This document shows positions 7,035 to 15,671 of a DNA stretch of 37,767 nucleotides, in pieces. The stretch is taken from contig JAMOQG010000110.1 of assembly GCA_027064135.1 (NCBI GenBank), positions 1 to 37,767 of the forward strand, read 5' to 3'. Position 1 is the stretch's first letter. Each line of letters opens with the position of its first letter. Position numbers and translations under genes: made by a program. The notes beneath the pieces are model-generated. The model ran no database searches. It worked only from the letters and a program-made list of their open reading frames with translations, and was not told the DNA's origin. Source of the DNA: Peptostreptococcaceae bacterium (GTDB lineage: Bacteria > Bacillota > Clostridia > Peptostreptococcales > Acidaminobacteraceae).

Positions 7035-8378
7035 ATGAAGTACACAGAAAGAGTTTATAAGATTGTTGAATCTAAAAATGCAGAACAAAAAGAATTTTTA
7101 CAGACAGTTGAGGAAGTATTTAAGTCTATTGAGCCTGTTTTAGATCAAGATTCAAGATATGAAGAACAAGCAATTTTAGAAAGAATTACTGAGCCTGAAA
7201 GACAAATAATTTTCAGAGTTCCTTGGGTAGATGATAATGGTAAATTACAAGTTAATAGAGGATTTAGAGTTCAGTTTAATGGGGCTATAGGACCTTATAA
7301 AGGCGGATTAAGATTTCACCCATCAGTATATATGGGAATTATCAAATTTTTAGGATTTGAGCAAATATTTAAAAATGCTTTAACTGGACTTCCATTAGGT
7401 GGAGGAAAAGGTGGATCTGATTTTGCACCAAACGGAAAGTCAGATGCTGAAGTTATGAGATTCTGTCAGTCATTTATGACTGAGTTATATAGACATATTG
7501 GACCAGATGTAGATGTACCTGCTGGAGACATCGGCGTAGGTGGAAGAGAAATTGGATACTTATATGGTCAATATAGAAGAATTAAAGGTAGATTTGAAAA
7601 TGGCGTATTAACTGGTAAAGGTTTAAGTTTCGGTGGATCTTTAGTTAGACCTGAAGCTACTGGATTTGGAATTACTTATTTCACAAATGAAATGTTAAAA
7701 GCAAATGGCGAAACTTTTGAAGGAAAAACTGTTGTTTCTTCTGGTTTCGGAAATGTAACATGGGGAACTTGTAGAAAAGTTGCTGAATTAGGCGGAAAAG
7801 TTATTACACTTTCTGGTCCAGATGGATATATTTATGATCCGGACGGAGTTACTACTCAAGAAAAATTTGAATATATGTTAGAAATGAGAGCTAGCGGAAG
7901 AAATATGGTTAAAGATTATGCTGATAAATTTGGTGTTGAGTATTTTGAAGGTCAAAAACCTTGGGGAACTAAAGGCGATATCATAATCCCATGTGCTACT
8001 CAAAATGAAATCCATATGGAAGATGCTAAAAAAATAGTTGCAAATAATATTAAATTTGTTTGTGAAGGTTCTAATATGCCTACAACAAATGAAGCGTTAA
8101 CTTATTTACAAGAGCAAGGCCTTATTGTAGGACCTGCAAAAGCTGCTAATGCTGGTGGAGTTGCTACTTCTGGTTTAGAAATGTCACAAAATAGTATGAG
8201 ACTTTCATGGACAGCTGAAGAAGTAGATGCAAAATTAAAAGAAATTATGGTTACTATCCATAAAAACTGTGCTGATGCATCGGAGAGATTTGGTTTAGGT
8301 TATGATTTAGTAGCTGGCGCAAATATCGCTGGTTTCTTAAGAGTATCTGAAGCTATGATGGCTCAAGGTAATTACTAA
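7035..8378 (+). CDS. gdhA: Glutamate dehydrogenase, NAD-type hexameric
   Basis: This enzyme reversibly deaminates glutamate to 2-oxoglutarate and ammonia, the entry step for glutamate fermentation. The 447-residue protein can be numbered like the Clostridium symbiosum enzyme, as I remember it. Substrate and catalytic residues K89 (PYKGG), K113, K125 (GGGKGGSDF) and D165 (VPAGDIG) fall at identical positions. In the coenzyme domain F238, W243, P262 and D263 (SGFGNVTWG, LSGPDGYIYD) match the NAD+-specific C. symbiosum enzyme rather than NADP-using forms, so I predict NAD(H). AAAGGAG precedes ATG 7035. It is transcribed alone from a good promoter with a hairpin-bearing leader and ends at a clear terminator. 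Automated annotation may call it NADP-specific. Confidence 0.95.
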   Translation: MKYTERVYKIVESKNAEQKEFLQTVEEVFKSIEPVLDQDSRYEEQAILERITEPERQIIFRVPWVDDNGKLQVNRGFRVQFNGAIGPYKGGLRFHPSVYMGIIKFLGFEQIFKNALTGLPLGGGKGGSDFAPNGKSDAEVMRFCQSFMTELYRHIGPDVDVPAGDIGVGGREIGYLYGQYRRIKGRFENGVLTGKGLSFGGSLVRPEATGFGITYFTNEMLKANGETFEGKTVVSSGFGNVTWGTCRKVAELGGKVITLSGPDGYIYDPDGVTTQEKFEYMLEMRASGRNMVKDYADKFGVEYFEGQKPWGTKGDIIIPCATQNEIHMEDAKKIVANNIKFVCEGSNMPTTNEALTYLQEQGLIVGPAKAANAGGVATSGLEMSQNSMRLSWTAEEVDAKLKEIMVTIHKNCADASERFGLGYDLVAGANIAGFLRVSEAMMAQGNY

Positions 8379-8396
8379 AATTATAAATAATAATAC

Positions 8397-8425
8397 AATC
8401 TCCTCTTTTTAAGGGGAGATTTTTA
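8397..8425 (+). terminator. Terminator of gdhA
   Basis: AATCTCCTC (8397-8405) pairs with GGGGAGATT (8413-8421) with one G-U pair, and is followed by T's to 8425. Confidence 0.9.
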
Positions 8426-8458
8426 TTATAAAATATACATATAATAGGTGGTGGTGAT

Positions 8459-9490
8459 GTGAATATTGAAATTAAAGACTTAGATAAAAATATGATGAAT
8501 AAAGCTGTTAATCGTGTAAATAGACTAATAAAACCTAAAGGATCTTTAGGTTATCTTGAGGATATTTATATTAAATTAGCTGGAATTACAGGAAAGCTAT
8601 ATCCTGAAATTGAAAAAAAGTCCATTATTGTAATGGCGGCGGATCATGGAATAGTTGATGAAGGAATTTCTACATCAACAAGTGAAATTACACTTTTTCA
8701 AGCTGAGAATATGATAAGAAAAATTACTGGAGTGTGTGCTTTAGCTCATCAAGCAAAAGCTGATGTAGTAGTTGTTGATATAGGTATAAATGGTAATGTA
8801 AAAGAAAAAAAAGCAATTAATAGAAAAATCAAATATGGGACAAATAATTTTTTAAAAGAAGATGCAATGACTAGAGAAGAGGCAATTAAATCAATAAATG
8901 TTGGGATTGAAATTGCCGAAAAAGAAATTAAAAAAGGTGTAAACCTTTTAGGAACTGGCGAAATGGGTATTGGAAATACGACCGCATCTTCAGCAATTGT
9001 TTCTGTAGTTTGCGATCTAGAGCCAATTGAAGTTACAGGAATTGGAGCAAATCTACCTACTGAAAAAGTATCTTATAAAGCTGATGTTATAAAAAGAGCT
9101 ATTAATAATAGAAAACCTAATATTGATGATGGAATTGATATATTATCAAAAGTTGGCGGTTTAGAAATAGGCGGAATGGCTGGAGTTATGCTTGGTGGTG
9201 CTAAAAACGGTGTACCTGTTGTTATTGACGGATTCATTTCTACTGCAGCTGCATTAATAGCTTACAAAATCAATCCAAAAGTACTTGATTATTTAATTCC
9301 GTCACATAAATCAATGGAAAAAGGAGCTCAAGTAGCATCGAAATATTTGAATTTAAATCCTCCTTTGGAATTAGGGTTAAGGTTAGGTGAAGGTACTGGA
9401 GCAGCTATAATGTTTAATGTGATTGAAGCTGCAACATATATGAATTTAGATATGGTAACATTTGAAGAGGCTGGATTTGAAGTGAAATAG
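8459..9490 (+). CDS. cobT: Nicotinate-nucleotide:dimethylbenzimidazole phosphoribosyltransferase
   Basis: CobT activates a lower-ligand base such as dimethylbenzimidazole to its alpha-ribotide for cobamide assembly or remodelling. The 343 residues are of normal length. The early RLIKPKGSLGYLE motif, the MAADHGI strand, GEMGIGNTTASSA and the C-terminal GLRLGEGTGAA, whose Glu is at about 311 (catalytic-base position), are all present. The start is GTG 8459, with AGGTGGTG at 8447-8454; the overlapping ATG at 8457 is followed at once by a stop. No other cobalamin gene is in the window, so it is an orphan here, consistent with salvage and remodelling or with genes elsewhere. It lies between the gdhA terminator and the promoter of the PucR-type regulator. 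Confidence 0.95.
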   Translation: MNIEIKDLDKNMMNKAVNRVNRLIKPKGSLGYLEDIYIKLAGITGKLYPEIEKKSIIVMAADHGIVDEGISTSTSEITLFQAENMIRKITGVCALAHQAKADVVVVDIGINGNVKEKKAINRKIKYGTNNFLKEDAMTREEAIKSINVGIEIAEKEIKKGVNLLGTGEMGIGNTTASSAIVSVVCDLEPIEVTGIGANLPTEKVSYKADVIKRAINNRKPNIDDGIDILSKVGGLEIGGMAGVMLGGAKNGVPVVIDGFISTAAALIAYKINPKVLDYLIPSHKSMEKGAQVASKYLNLNPPLELGLRLGEGTGAAIMFNVIEAATYMNLDMVTFEEAGFEVK

Positions 9491-9519
9491 TAATTTATAA
9501 GAAACATACAATCATTTTT

Positions 9520-9548
9520 TTGTATACTTAATATTTCTGTGATATTAT
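9520..9548 (+). promoter_or_regulatory. Promoter of the PucR-type regulator
   Basis: TTGTAT (9520-9525), a 17-base spacer and TATTAT (9543-9548). The -10 lies downstream of the alternative GTG at 9539, which rules that start out. Confidence 0.72.
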
Positions 9549-9574
9549 TATATAAAGTATATAAAGGGGAAGAT

Positions 9575-11236
9575 ATGAATAAGGAAATTGGTATTAAATT
9601 AAGTAAAATTATTGCTAATGGTTATATTGGTAAATCTAAAGTTTTAACTGGTAAAAAAGCACTTGGTAATATTGTTACTAAAATAAATGTAATGGTAGAT
9701 CCTGATATTTTAAAATGGGTAAATGAAGGAGAGTTTATTCTTTCTACATCGTATTTTTTTAAAAATTCATCTTTAGAAGTTCAAACAAAAATGATTAGAG
9801 AAATGGCAAGATTGAAAGTATCAGCTTTAGGTATTAAAGTAAAACCATATTTAGATAAATTGCCAGATGAAATAATTGAATTAGCTGATGATTTAAATTT
9901 TCCAATTATTGATATTGATTATGAAATTTCTTTTACAAGTATTATGATACCGATATTACAAGAAGTATATAATAAACAATCTCAGATAATTAGAAAAGTT
10001 GAAATTATTCATCAGGACAATATGAATGTTGTTTTAAAAGGTGGCGGTGTTAAAGATATTTTAAAAAGTCTTTCTAAAACAATGATAAATCCTATTTATG
10101 TAGTAGATCATCATTTTGAAGAAATTATAAAACAAAGTAGTATGGAAAATAAAAAAGAAAAGCAATTAGTTGAAATAATTGATAATTTTTTTGAATCTAA
10201 AAAAAATAATATGATGATTTCAAAGACATCAGAAAGGTCGGTTTTTATTGATGGTAAGGAAGTAAAACAATTAATGGTTCCAATTATGGTAAAAAATAAT
10301 GTATACGGTCATTTGATTACTTTTGGAATTAATCAACCGCTTCAAAAATTTGATATATTAAATTTAGAATCTAGCTCAAATGTGATGGCTTTAGAATTTT
10401 TAAAGAGATTATCAGTTCAGGATGTAGAGAATAGATATAAAGCAGAATTTTTTGAGGATTTAATTTCATTTGACAAAAAACGAATTAATAAAGCAATTGA
10501 AAGATCGAATCATTATGGTTTTAATAATGATGCATTTTATACTGTAATAAAAATTAAAATTTATAATAAGTTTCCTGAAACGGATAAGGATTTTTTAACA
10601 CAAATAATTAATAAATCAATATATTTAATAAATTTAATATGTAAAGATAAAAAGAAGCCATTTTTAATTTCAAATAAAGGAAATGATATTAATATTCTTG
10701 TTATGTTTGAAAATGATGAAAATAACGCACAAAAAATTGAGGTGCTTGTAAAAAATATAGATATGATATTGAAATCAAAAATTAGTAATCTAGAAAATTG
10801 CTTTGGAGTTGGAAGAAATTACAAAGGCCTTATAAATGTACATAAAAGCCTAAATGATGCTGCGAAAGCGGTGGATGCATATTTGAATTATTCAAATGAT
10901 AGAATAATATATTTTGATAAACTTGGAATTTACAAGTTGTTTTGTCACGATGTTATAAAAAAGGAACTTATTGAGTTTTACAATTTAACTTTAAAGAAAT
11001 TAGTGGAATATGATAATAAAAGAGATGCAAATTTAGTGAAAACTATGGAAATGTATTTTGAAAAAAATGGCAATTTAAAAAAAATGTCTGAAGAACTATA
11101 CACTCATTATAATACCATTCTTTATAGAATGAAAAGGATTCAAGAAATATTAGGTATTGATATTAATGATAGAAGTGATAGATATAATATTGAAACGGCT
11201 TTAGAGATTTATAAAATTATTAAGAATGATAATTAA
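9575..11236 (+). CDS. PucR-family transcriptional regulator
   Basis: The 553-residue protein has the family layout. The N-terminal PucR sensing domain (about residues 5-120) includes a NEGEFILSTSYFF stretch. A long variable middle (about 150-330) follows, then a GGDEF-like degenerate region. The C-terminal PucR helix-turn-helix is at about residues 485-545 (NGNLKKMSEELYTHYNTILY, then RMKRIQEILGI). Such proteins control purine, amino-acid or other catabolic genes, and the inducer cannot be predicted. The start ATG 9575 has AAAGGGGA upstream and lies about 20 bases after the expected +1. It stands alone between cobT and fhs, which itself has a strong promoter, so either neighbour is a possible target. 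Confidence 0.88.
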   Translation: MNKEIGIKLSKIIANGYIGKSKVLTGKKALGNIVTKINVMVDPDILKWVNEGEFILSTSYFFKNSSLEVQTKMIREMARLKVSALGIKVKPYLDKLPDEIIELADDLNFPIIDIDYEISFTSIMIPILQEVYNKQSQIIRKVEIIHQDNMNVVLKGGGVKDILKSLSKTMINPIYVVDHHFEEIIKQSSMENKKEKQLVEIIDNFFESKKNNMMISKTSERSVFIDGKEVKQLMVPIMVKNNVYGHLITFGINQPLQKFDILNLESSSNVMALEFLKRLSVQDVENRYKAEFFEDLISFDKKRINKAIERSNHYGFNNDAFYTVIKIKIYNKFPETDKDFLTQIINKSIYLINLICKDKKKPFLISNKGNDINILVMFENDENNAQKIEVLVKNIDMILKSKISNLENCFGVGRNYKGLINVHKSLNDAAKAVDAYLNYSNDRIIYFDKLGIYKLFCHDVIKKELIEFYNLTLKKLVEYDNKRDANLVKTMEMYFEKNGNLKKMSEELYTHYNTILYRMKRIQEILGIDINDRSDRYNIETALEIYKIIKNDN

Positions 11237-11252
11237 TAAACACAGAAAATTA

Positions 11253-11281
11253 TTGTTAAGTTTAAATTTATCACTTATAAT
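11253..11281 (+). promoter_or_regulatory. Promoter of fhs
   Basis: TTGTTA (11253-11258), an exact 17-base spacer and TATAAT (11276-11281), about 40 bases before the fhs start. Confidence 0.85.
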
Positions 11282-11324
11282 GAGTATAGATTGTCGAATT
11301 TTTAAGTTTTAATTGGAGGGGAAA

Positions 11325-12992
11325 ATGAAAACAGATGTACAGATTGCACAAAATGCAAATAAAAAACATATTTTAGAAATAGCAAAAGAATTGAATATTG
11401 ATGAAAAAGATGTAGTTTTATATGGAAATGATAAAGCAAAAATTGATTTATCTGTTTTAGAAGAATCTACAAATGAAAACGGAAAATTAATTTTAGTTAC
11501 TGCAATTACTCCTACACCTGCAGGAGAAGGCAAAACAACTACTAATGTTGGATTAAGCATGGCTTTAAATAAACTTGGTAAAAAAGCATTTACTACATTA
11601 AGAGAGCCATCTTTAGGACCATGTTTTGGGATAAAAGGTGGAGCTGCTGGTGGTGGATATTCACAAGTTGTACCGATGGACGATATTAATCTTCACTTTA
11701 CTGGTGATATTCATGCTGTAAGCACTGCAAATAATTTATTGGCTGCACTTATTGATAATCATATTCACAGATCTAATCCTTTAAACATTGATCCTAGAAG
11801 AATTGTGTGGAGAAGAGCAATGGATATGAATGATCGTGTATTAAGAGATATTACTATTGGTCTTGGGAAAAGAGGAAATGGTGTTGTTAGACAAGATGGA
11901 TTTGATATTGCAGTAGCATCAGAAATTATGGCAATTTTATGTTTAGCTGATAACATGGAAGATTTGAAAGTAAGATTAGGAAAAATGATTATTGCATATA
12001 CTTTCGATAACAAACCTGTAACAGCAAAAGATTTAGGAGCTGTTGGTTCTATGGCGTTATTGTTAAAAGATGCAATTAAGCCAAATTTAGTGCAAACAGT
12101 TGAAAATACACCAGCAATTGTTCATGGTGGCCCATTTGCCAATATTGCTCATGGATGTAATTCAGTAGTGGCTACTAAAATGGCATTGAAACTTGCTGAT
12201 TATGTTGTAACTGAGGCTGGATTTGGAGCAGATTTGGGTGCTGAAAAGTTCTTTAATATTAAATCTAGATATGCTGAATTAAAGCCAAATGCAGTAGTTA
12301 TTGTTGCAACTGCAAGGGCATTAAAAAGACATGGTGGAGCTAAAAAAGGTGAATATGAATTTGAAAATATGCATGCATTAGAAATTGGGTTTGAAAATTT
12401 AGAAAAACACATTGAAAATGTTAAAAAATTCAATGTACCTGCTGTTGTTGCTATTAATAAATTTCCTACAGATACGGATAAAGAATTAAAATATATTGAA
12501 GGAAGATGTAATGAACTTGGTGTTGAAGTTGCTCTTTCTGAAGTTTGGGGAAAAGGATCGGAAGGCGGATTGGATTTAGCTAAAAAAGTAATTGAATTAG
12601 TGGAATCTGATCAAGCTGATTTCTCACCATTATATGATTTAGATTTACCGTTAATTGAAAAAATTGAAATTATATGTAAAGAAATGTATGGTGCTGATGG
12701 TGTTGAATTTTCTAGTCTAGCATTAAAAAACATTAAAAAATATGAAGAGGATGGATATAGAGAATTACCAATTTGTATGGCTAAAACTCAAAGTTCATTA
12801 TCTGATGATCCTACTAAAATTGGAAGACCAAGAGGATTTAAGATTTCTATAAGTGATGTTAAAATATCTGCTGGTGCTGGATTTGTTATTCCAATGGCAG
12901 GAAATGTAATGAGAATGCCTGGTTTGCCTAGTGTTCCTGCAGCAATGAAGATGGATATTAAGAAAAATGGAGAAATTGTAGGATTATTCTAG
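11325..12992 (+). CDS. fhs: Formate-tetrahydrofolate ligase
   Basis: Fhs makes 10-formyl-tetrahydrofolate from formate, ATP and tetrahydrofolate. It also works in reverse, making ATP and formate, in anaerobes that ferment purines or glycine. The 555-residue protein matches the family length. It has the P-loop TPAGEGKTT (about residues 64-72), [20 protein letters not shown], and [13 protein letters not shown] in the middle. ATG 11325 has TGGAGGGG before it; an in-frame TTG at 11313 overlaps that site and is rejected. The gene has a near-consensus promoter and ends at a long hairpin that lies only 20 bases before the next gene. Confidence 0.97.
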   Translation: MKTDVQIAQNANKKHILEIAKELNIDEKDVVLYGNDKAKIDLSVLEESTNENGKLILVTAITPTPAGEGKTTTNVGLSMALNKLGKKAFTTLREPSLGPCFGIKGGAAGGGYSQVVPMDDINLHFTGDIHAVSTANNLLAALIDNHIHRSNPLNIDPRRIVWRRAMDMNDRVLRDITIGLGKRGNGVVRQDGFDIAVASEIMAILCLADNMEDLKVRLGKMIIAYTFDNKPVTAKDLGAVGSMALLLKDAIKPNLVQTVENTPAIVHGGPFANIAHGCNSVVATKMALKLADYVVTEAGFGADLGAEKFFNIKSRYAELKPNAVVIVATARALKRHGGAKKGEYEFENMHALEIGFENLEKHIENVKKFNVPAVVAINKFPTDTDKELKYIEGRCNELGVEVALSEVWGKGSEGGLDLAKKVIELVESDQADFSPLYDLDLPLIEKIEIICKEMYGADGVEFSSLALKNIKKYEEDGYRELPICMAKTQSSLSDDPTKIGRPRGFKISISDVKISAGAGFVIPMAGNVMRMPGLPSVPAAMKMDIKKNGEIVGLF

Positions 12993-13000
12993 TAATTAGG

Positions 13001-13043
13001 ATGCTTTATCAAAAGATTATATCTTTTTATAAAGCATTTTTTT
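13001..13043 (+). terminator. Long interrupted hairpin terminator after fhs
   Basis: ATGCTTTAT, then AAAAGAT, loop TAT, then ATCTTTT and ATAAAGCAT form a 16-bp stem with one internal mismatch, followed by seven T's (13037-13043). The next gene starts at 13063, leaving no room for a separate promoter. Confidence 0.85.
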
Positions 13044-13062
13044 GAAGATAGAAAGGATAATT

Positions 13063-13863
13063 ATGGTTGATTTACATGTTCATTCAAGTTTTTCAAGTGA
13101 TTCAAATGAGAAAATGGAAGATATTGTTATAGAAGCAATTAATAGAGATATTAAAACGATAGCTTTTACTGATCATATCGATTATGAATATTCAGATCCT
13201 AATATTTGTTTTGATTTTGATATATCAGAGTATTTTTCTGAAATTGAAAGACTTCAAAATAAATACAAAAGTAAAATAAAAATACTAAAAGGTTTAGAAC
13301 TTGGACTTCAGAGTCATATTATTGATAAACTTAATGAAATTTCAAATAAAAATGAATTTGATTTTATTATAGGATCTTTCCATACTGTAGAGAAAAAAGA
13401 TTTGTATAATGGAGATTTTTATAAAATGAAAACGGCAGAAGAAATGTGGGATGTCTATTTAGATGAAGTTTATGAAACAATTAAGAATTTTGATAATTTT
13501 AGCGTGCTTGGGCATTTAGATTTAATAAAACGATATTCTGAATCTGTGAGAAAGGTTGATTTTTCATATTATAGAAATAAGCTTGAGAAAGTTTTTAGTG
13601 AAATAATAGAAAAAGGAATTGGAATTGAAGTAAATACATCTGGATTAAGAGGAAACTATGGTCTAAATGAGACTTTGCCTTCAAAAAAAATATTAAAACT
13701 GTATTATGATTTAGGCGGAAGAATTATAACGATTGGATCTGATTCACACGATAAATCAACTATTGGTGATAATTTTATTGAAGCAATTAAATTTATTAAG
13801 AATATTGGCTTTAAAGATATATATGTCTTTGAAAAAATGAAAAATGATAAAATAAATATTTAA
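13063..13863 (+). CDS. PHP-domain phosphatase (histidinol-phosphatase HisJ-like)
   Basis: The 266-residue protein is a PHP-type metal-dependent phosphoesterase. All metal-ligand motifs are visible: H5-V-H7, D37-H38, E79 (KGLELG), H107 (GSFHTV), H151-L-D153 (GHLDL) and D227-S-H229 (GSDSHD). This set and length fit histidinol-phosphatase of the HisJ/HisK type. No histidine genes are near, so the substrate is uncertain. ATG 13063 follows GAAAGGA; the in-frame TTG 13042 lies inside the terminator U-tract and is rejected. With the fhs terminator 20 bases upstream, it is probably expressed by read-through from fhs. Confidence 0.88.
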   Translation: MVDLHVHSSFSSDSNEKMEDIVIEAINRDIKTIAFTDHIDYEYSDPNICFDFDISEYFSEIERLQNKYKSKIKILKGLELGLQSHIIDKLNEISNKNEFDFIIGSFHTVEKKDLYNGDFYKMKTAEEMWDVYLDEVYETIKNFDNFSVLGHLDLIKRYSESVRKVDFSYYRNKLEKVFSEIIEKGIGIEVNTSGLRGNYGLNETLPSKKILKLYYDLGGRIITIGSDSHDKSTIGDNFIEAIKFIKNIGFKDIYVFEKMKNDKINI

Positions 13864-13871
13864 TATTAAAA

Positions 13872-13898
13872 AAAACTAACCGATTTGGTTAGTTTTTT
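13872..13898. terminator. Bidirectional terminator between the PHP gene and metK
   Basis: AACTAACC (13874-13881), loop GATTT, GGTTAGTT (13887-13894), flanked by A's on the left and T's on the right. Confidence 0.88.
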
Positions 13899-13901
13899 GT
13901 T

Positions 13902-15083
13902 TTACTTAAAGGCTTCTTCTTTTAAAATATCAGCCAGATCAGTTTTTTCCCAAGGAAGATCGAGATCGTTTCTTCCAAAATGACCGTAAGCTGCAGTTTG
14001 TTTGTAAATTGGTCTTCTTAGATCAAGATAGTCAATGATTGCAGATGGTCTAAGATCGAAATGTTTTTCAACTAAAGCTTCGATTTTTTCAATATCAATT
14101 TTTTCAGTATTAAATGTCTCAATAAATATTGAAACTGGATGAGCAACGCCTATTGCATATGCAAGTTCTATTTCACATTTATCAGCAAGACCTGCAGCAA
14201 CGATGTTTTTTGCAACATATCTAGCGGCATAAGCAGCAGATCTATCAACTTTTGTTGGATCTTTTCCACTAAATGCTCCGCCACCATGACGTGAATATCC
14301 GCCGTAAGTATCAACAATTATTTTTCTTCCTGTTAAGCCAGCATCACCTTGAGGTCCGCCAATAACGAATTTTCCGGTTGGATTAACATAATATTTTGTG
14401 TTTTCGTCTAATAGACTTGGATCAATTATTTCGTTAACTGCATATTTTATTAAATCTTCTTTAATTTGTTCTTGTGAAACGTTAGGTGAATGTTGCGATG
14501 ACATAACTATAGTATCTATTCTAGCAGGTTTGTCATCGTGATATTCAACGGTAACTTGAGTTTTGCCATCAGGTCTTAAATAATCAAGTTTTCCTGATTT
14601 TCTAAGTTTAGTCATTTTTTGAGCTAATTTATGAGCAAGTACTATTGGTAGTGGCATTAATTCTTCAGTTTCATTACATGCAAATCCAAACATTAAACCT
14701 TGGTCGCCAGCACCTAAATCTTCAAAGTTTTTATTACCTTCCTTTGATTCAAAAGAAGCATTTACGCCCATCGCTATATCAGTTGATTGTGGATCAATTG
14801 CAGTAAGAACTGCACATGTTTCAGAATCAAATCCGTATTTGGCTCTTGTATAGCCGATTTCTTTAACTGTATTTCTAACAATGCTTTGCATATCAACATA
14901 ACAATTGCATGTGATTTCTCCTGTTAATAATACTAATCCAGTAGTTACGCTTGTTTCACAAGCAACACGTGCATTTGGATCTTTTTCAAAAATAGCATCC
15001 AAAACTGCATCAGAAATTTGGTCGCACATTTTATCTGGATGTCCTTCAGTAACAGATTCTGAAGTAAAAAATCTTTTCCTCAT
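13902..15083 (-). CDS. metK: S-adenosylmethionine synthetase
   Basis: MetK makes S-adenosylmethionine from methionine and ATP. The 393-residue protein shows the full family signature: [20 protein letters not shown] at the N-terminus (catalytic His15), [12 protein letters not shown], and [21 protein letters not shown] lies before the ATG. The gene is transcribed leftwards from its own promoter through a long leader holding a SAM-I riboswitch and an intrinsic terminator, so its expression should fall when SAM is abundant. It shares a bidirectional terminator with the PHP gene. Identification is firm. Confidence 0.98.
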   Translation of the reverse strand: MRKRFFTSESVTEGHPDKMCDQISDAVLDAIFEKDPNARVACETSVTTGLVLLTGEITCNCYVDMQSIVRNTVKEIGYTRAKYGFDSETCAVLTAIDPQSTDIAMGVNASFESKEGNKNFEDLGAGDQGLMFGFACNETEELMPLPIVLAHKLAQKMTKLRKSGKLDYLRPDGKTQVTVEYHDDKPARIDTIVMSSQHSPNVSQEQIKEDLIKYAVNEIIDPSLLDENTKYYVNPTGKFVIGGPQGDAGLTGRKIIVDTYGGYSRHGGGAFSGKDPTKVDRSAAYAARYVAKNIVAAGLADKCEIELAYAIGVAHPVSIFIETFNTEKIDIEKIEALVEKHFDLRPSAIIDYLDLRRPIYKQTAAYGHFGRNDLDLPWEKTDLADILKEEAFK

Positions 15084-15165
15084 TTTAGTTCCTCCTCTTA
15101 TTATATGAAATTTATAGAATATTACGTATAAGTTTATACTTTATAATTAAACGGTTAATTTTTAA

Positions 15166-15195
15166 ATAAAAAAACCTTCACATAAAATGAAGGTT
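15166..15195 (-). terminator. Riboswitch-controlled terminator in the metK leader
   Basis: On the minus strand AACCTTCA (plus 15188-15195), a 7-base loop and TGAAGGTT (plus 15173-15180) are followed by T's. The AACCTTCATTT segment can instead pair with the 3' strand of riboswitch helix P1 (AATGAGG), which gives the antiterminator. Confidence 0.9.
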
Positions 15196-15202
15196 ATGAA
15201 AG

Positions 15203-15293
15203 CCTCATTTTTCAGTATGAACTGTAGGATTTAGCACCTGAATTAGGTTGCTGGACTTCATAGGGCCTATTCCCTCCGTCACTCGTAATAAGG
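15203..15293 (-). promoter_or_regulatory. SAM-I (S-box) riboswitch aptamer of metK
   Basis: Read on the minus strand, helix P1 is CCTTATT (plus 15287-15293) with AATGAGG (plus 15203-15209). Between them come the conserved S-box blocks GACGGAGGGA, GGCCC-TATGAAG, CCAGCAACC and AGGTGCTAAATCC in the right order. P1's 3' strand overlaps the alternative antiterminator pairing with the downstream terminator. Known mechanism: SAM binding stabilises P1, the terminator forms and metK is shut off. The match is good across the whole consensus. Confidence 0.95.
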
Positions 15294-15314
15294 TAATATT
15301 CAATTTGCTTAAAC

Positions 15315-15343
15315 ATTATAGCATAGGAATTAATATAAATCAA
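15315..15343 (-). promoter_or_regulatory. Promoter of the metK riboswitch transcript
   Basis: On the minus strand TTGATT (plus 15338-15343), a 17-base spacer and TATAAT (plus 15315-15320). The -35 begins two bases after the stop of the small reading frame upstream. Confidence 0.85.
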
Positions 15344-15344
15344 A

Positions 15345-15544
15345 CTAATTAAAAATTAGTTTTAAAAGTCCAACAAAAACAGTAACTATTAGAATTGGTA
15401 CTAGCATTATTGCAATAAGTGGAAATATTAAAAAAAAATAGAAATCATTAATATACCTATTAATAACTTAATAAGTAATGATGTTGCAAAAAACATGATT
15501 TTAAATAAAATAATAAAAATTATTAAAAATAAAATTGCGTTCAT
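15345..15544 (-). CDS. Small hydrophobic protein, frame broken at a run of nine T
   Basis: A start ATG at 15544 has GAGAGGTG about 7 bases upstream and a TATAAT at plus 15565-15570 (minus strand). As written, the frame gives 38 residues (MNAILFLIIFIILFKIMFFA, then TSLLIKLLIGILMISIFF) and stops at plus 15428-15430. The stop comes immediately after a run of nine T on the coding strand (plus 15430-15438). One extra T would continue the frame through LIFPLIAIMLVPILIVTVFV and GLLKLIFN to a stop at plus 15345-15347, giving 66 residues with two or three membrane helices. The even hydrophobic character on both sides suggests one gene. The break could be a sequencing or assembly error, a real frameshift, or a slippage site. 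I do not recognise the family. It lies on the metK strand, directly upstream of the metK promoter. Confidence 0.45.
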
Positions 15545-15671
15545 ATTATCACCTCTCTGTGAATATTATAAACTGAAATTATTAATGAAAATTAAATGGA
15601 TTATTAAAAAATGATTAGAAATAACAAAAATTATGATACTATTAATATATAGTTTCTTCGGAGGTGAAATA

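Noticed and set aside
8440-8445. TATAAT as a cobT promoter
   Set aside because: The transcription start would fall inside the Shine-Dalgarno at 8447-8454, and no fitting -35 is seen.
9539-9574. GTG 9539 as the start of the PucR-type regulator
   Set aside because: It lies upstream of the -10 at 9543-9548 and has no ribosome binding site; ATG 9575 has both in the right place.
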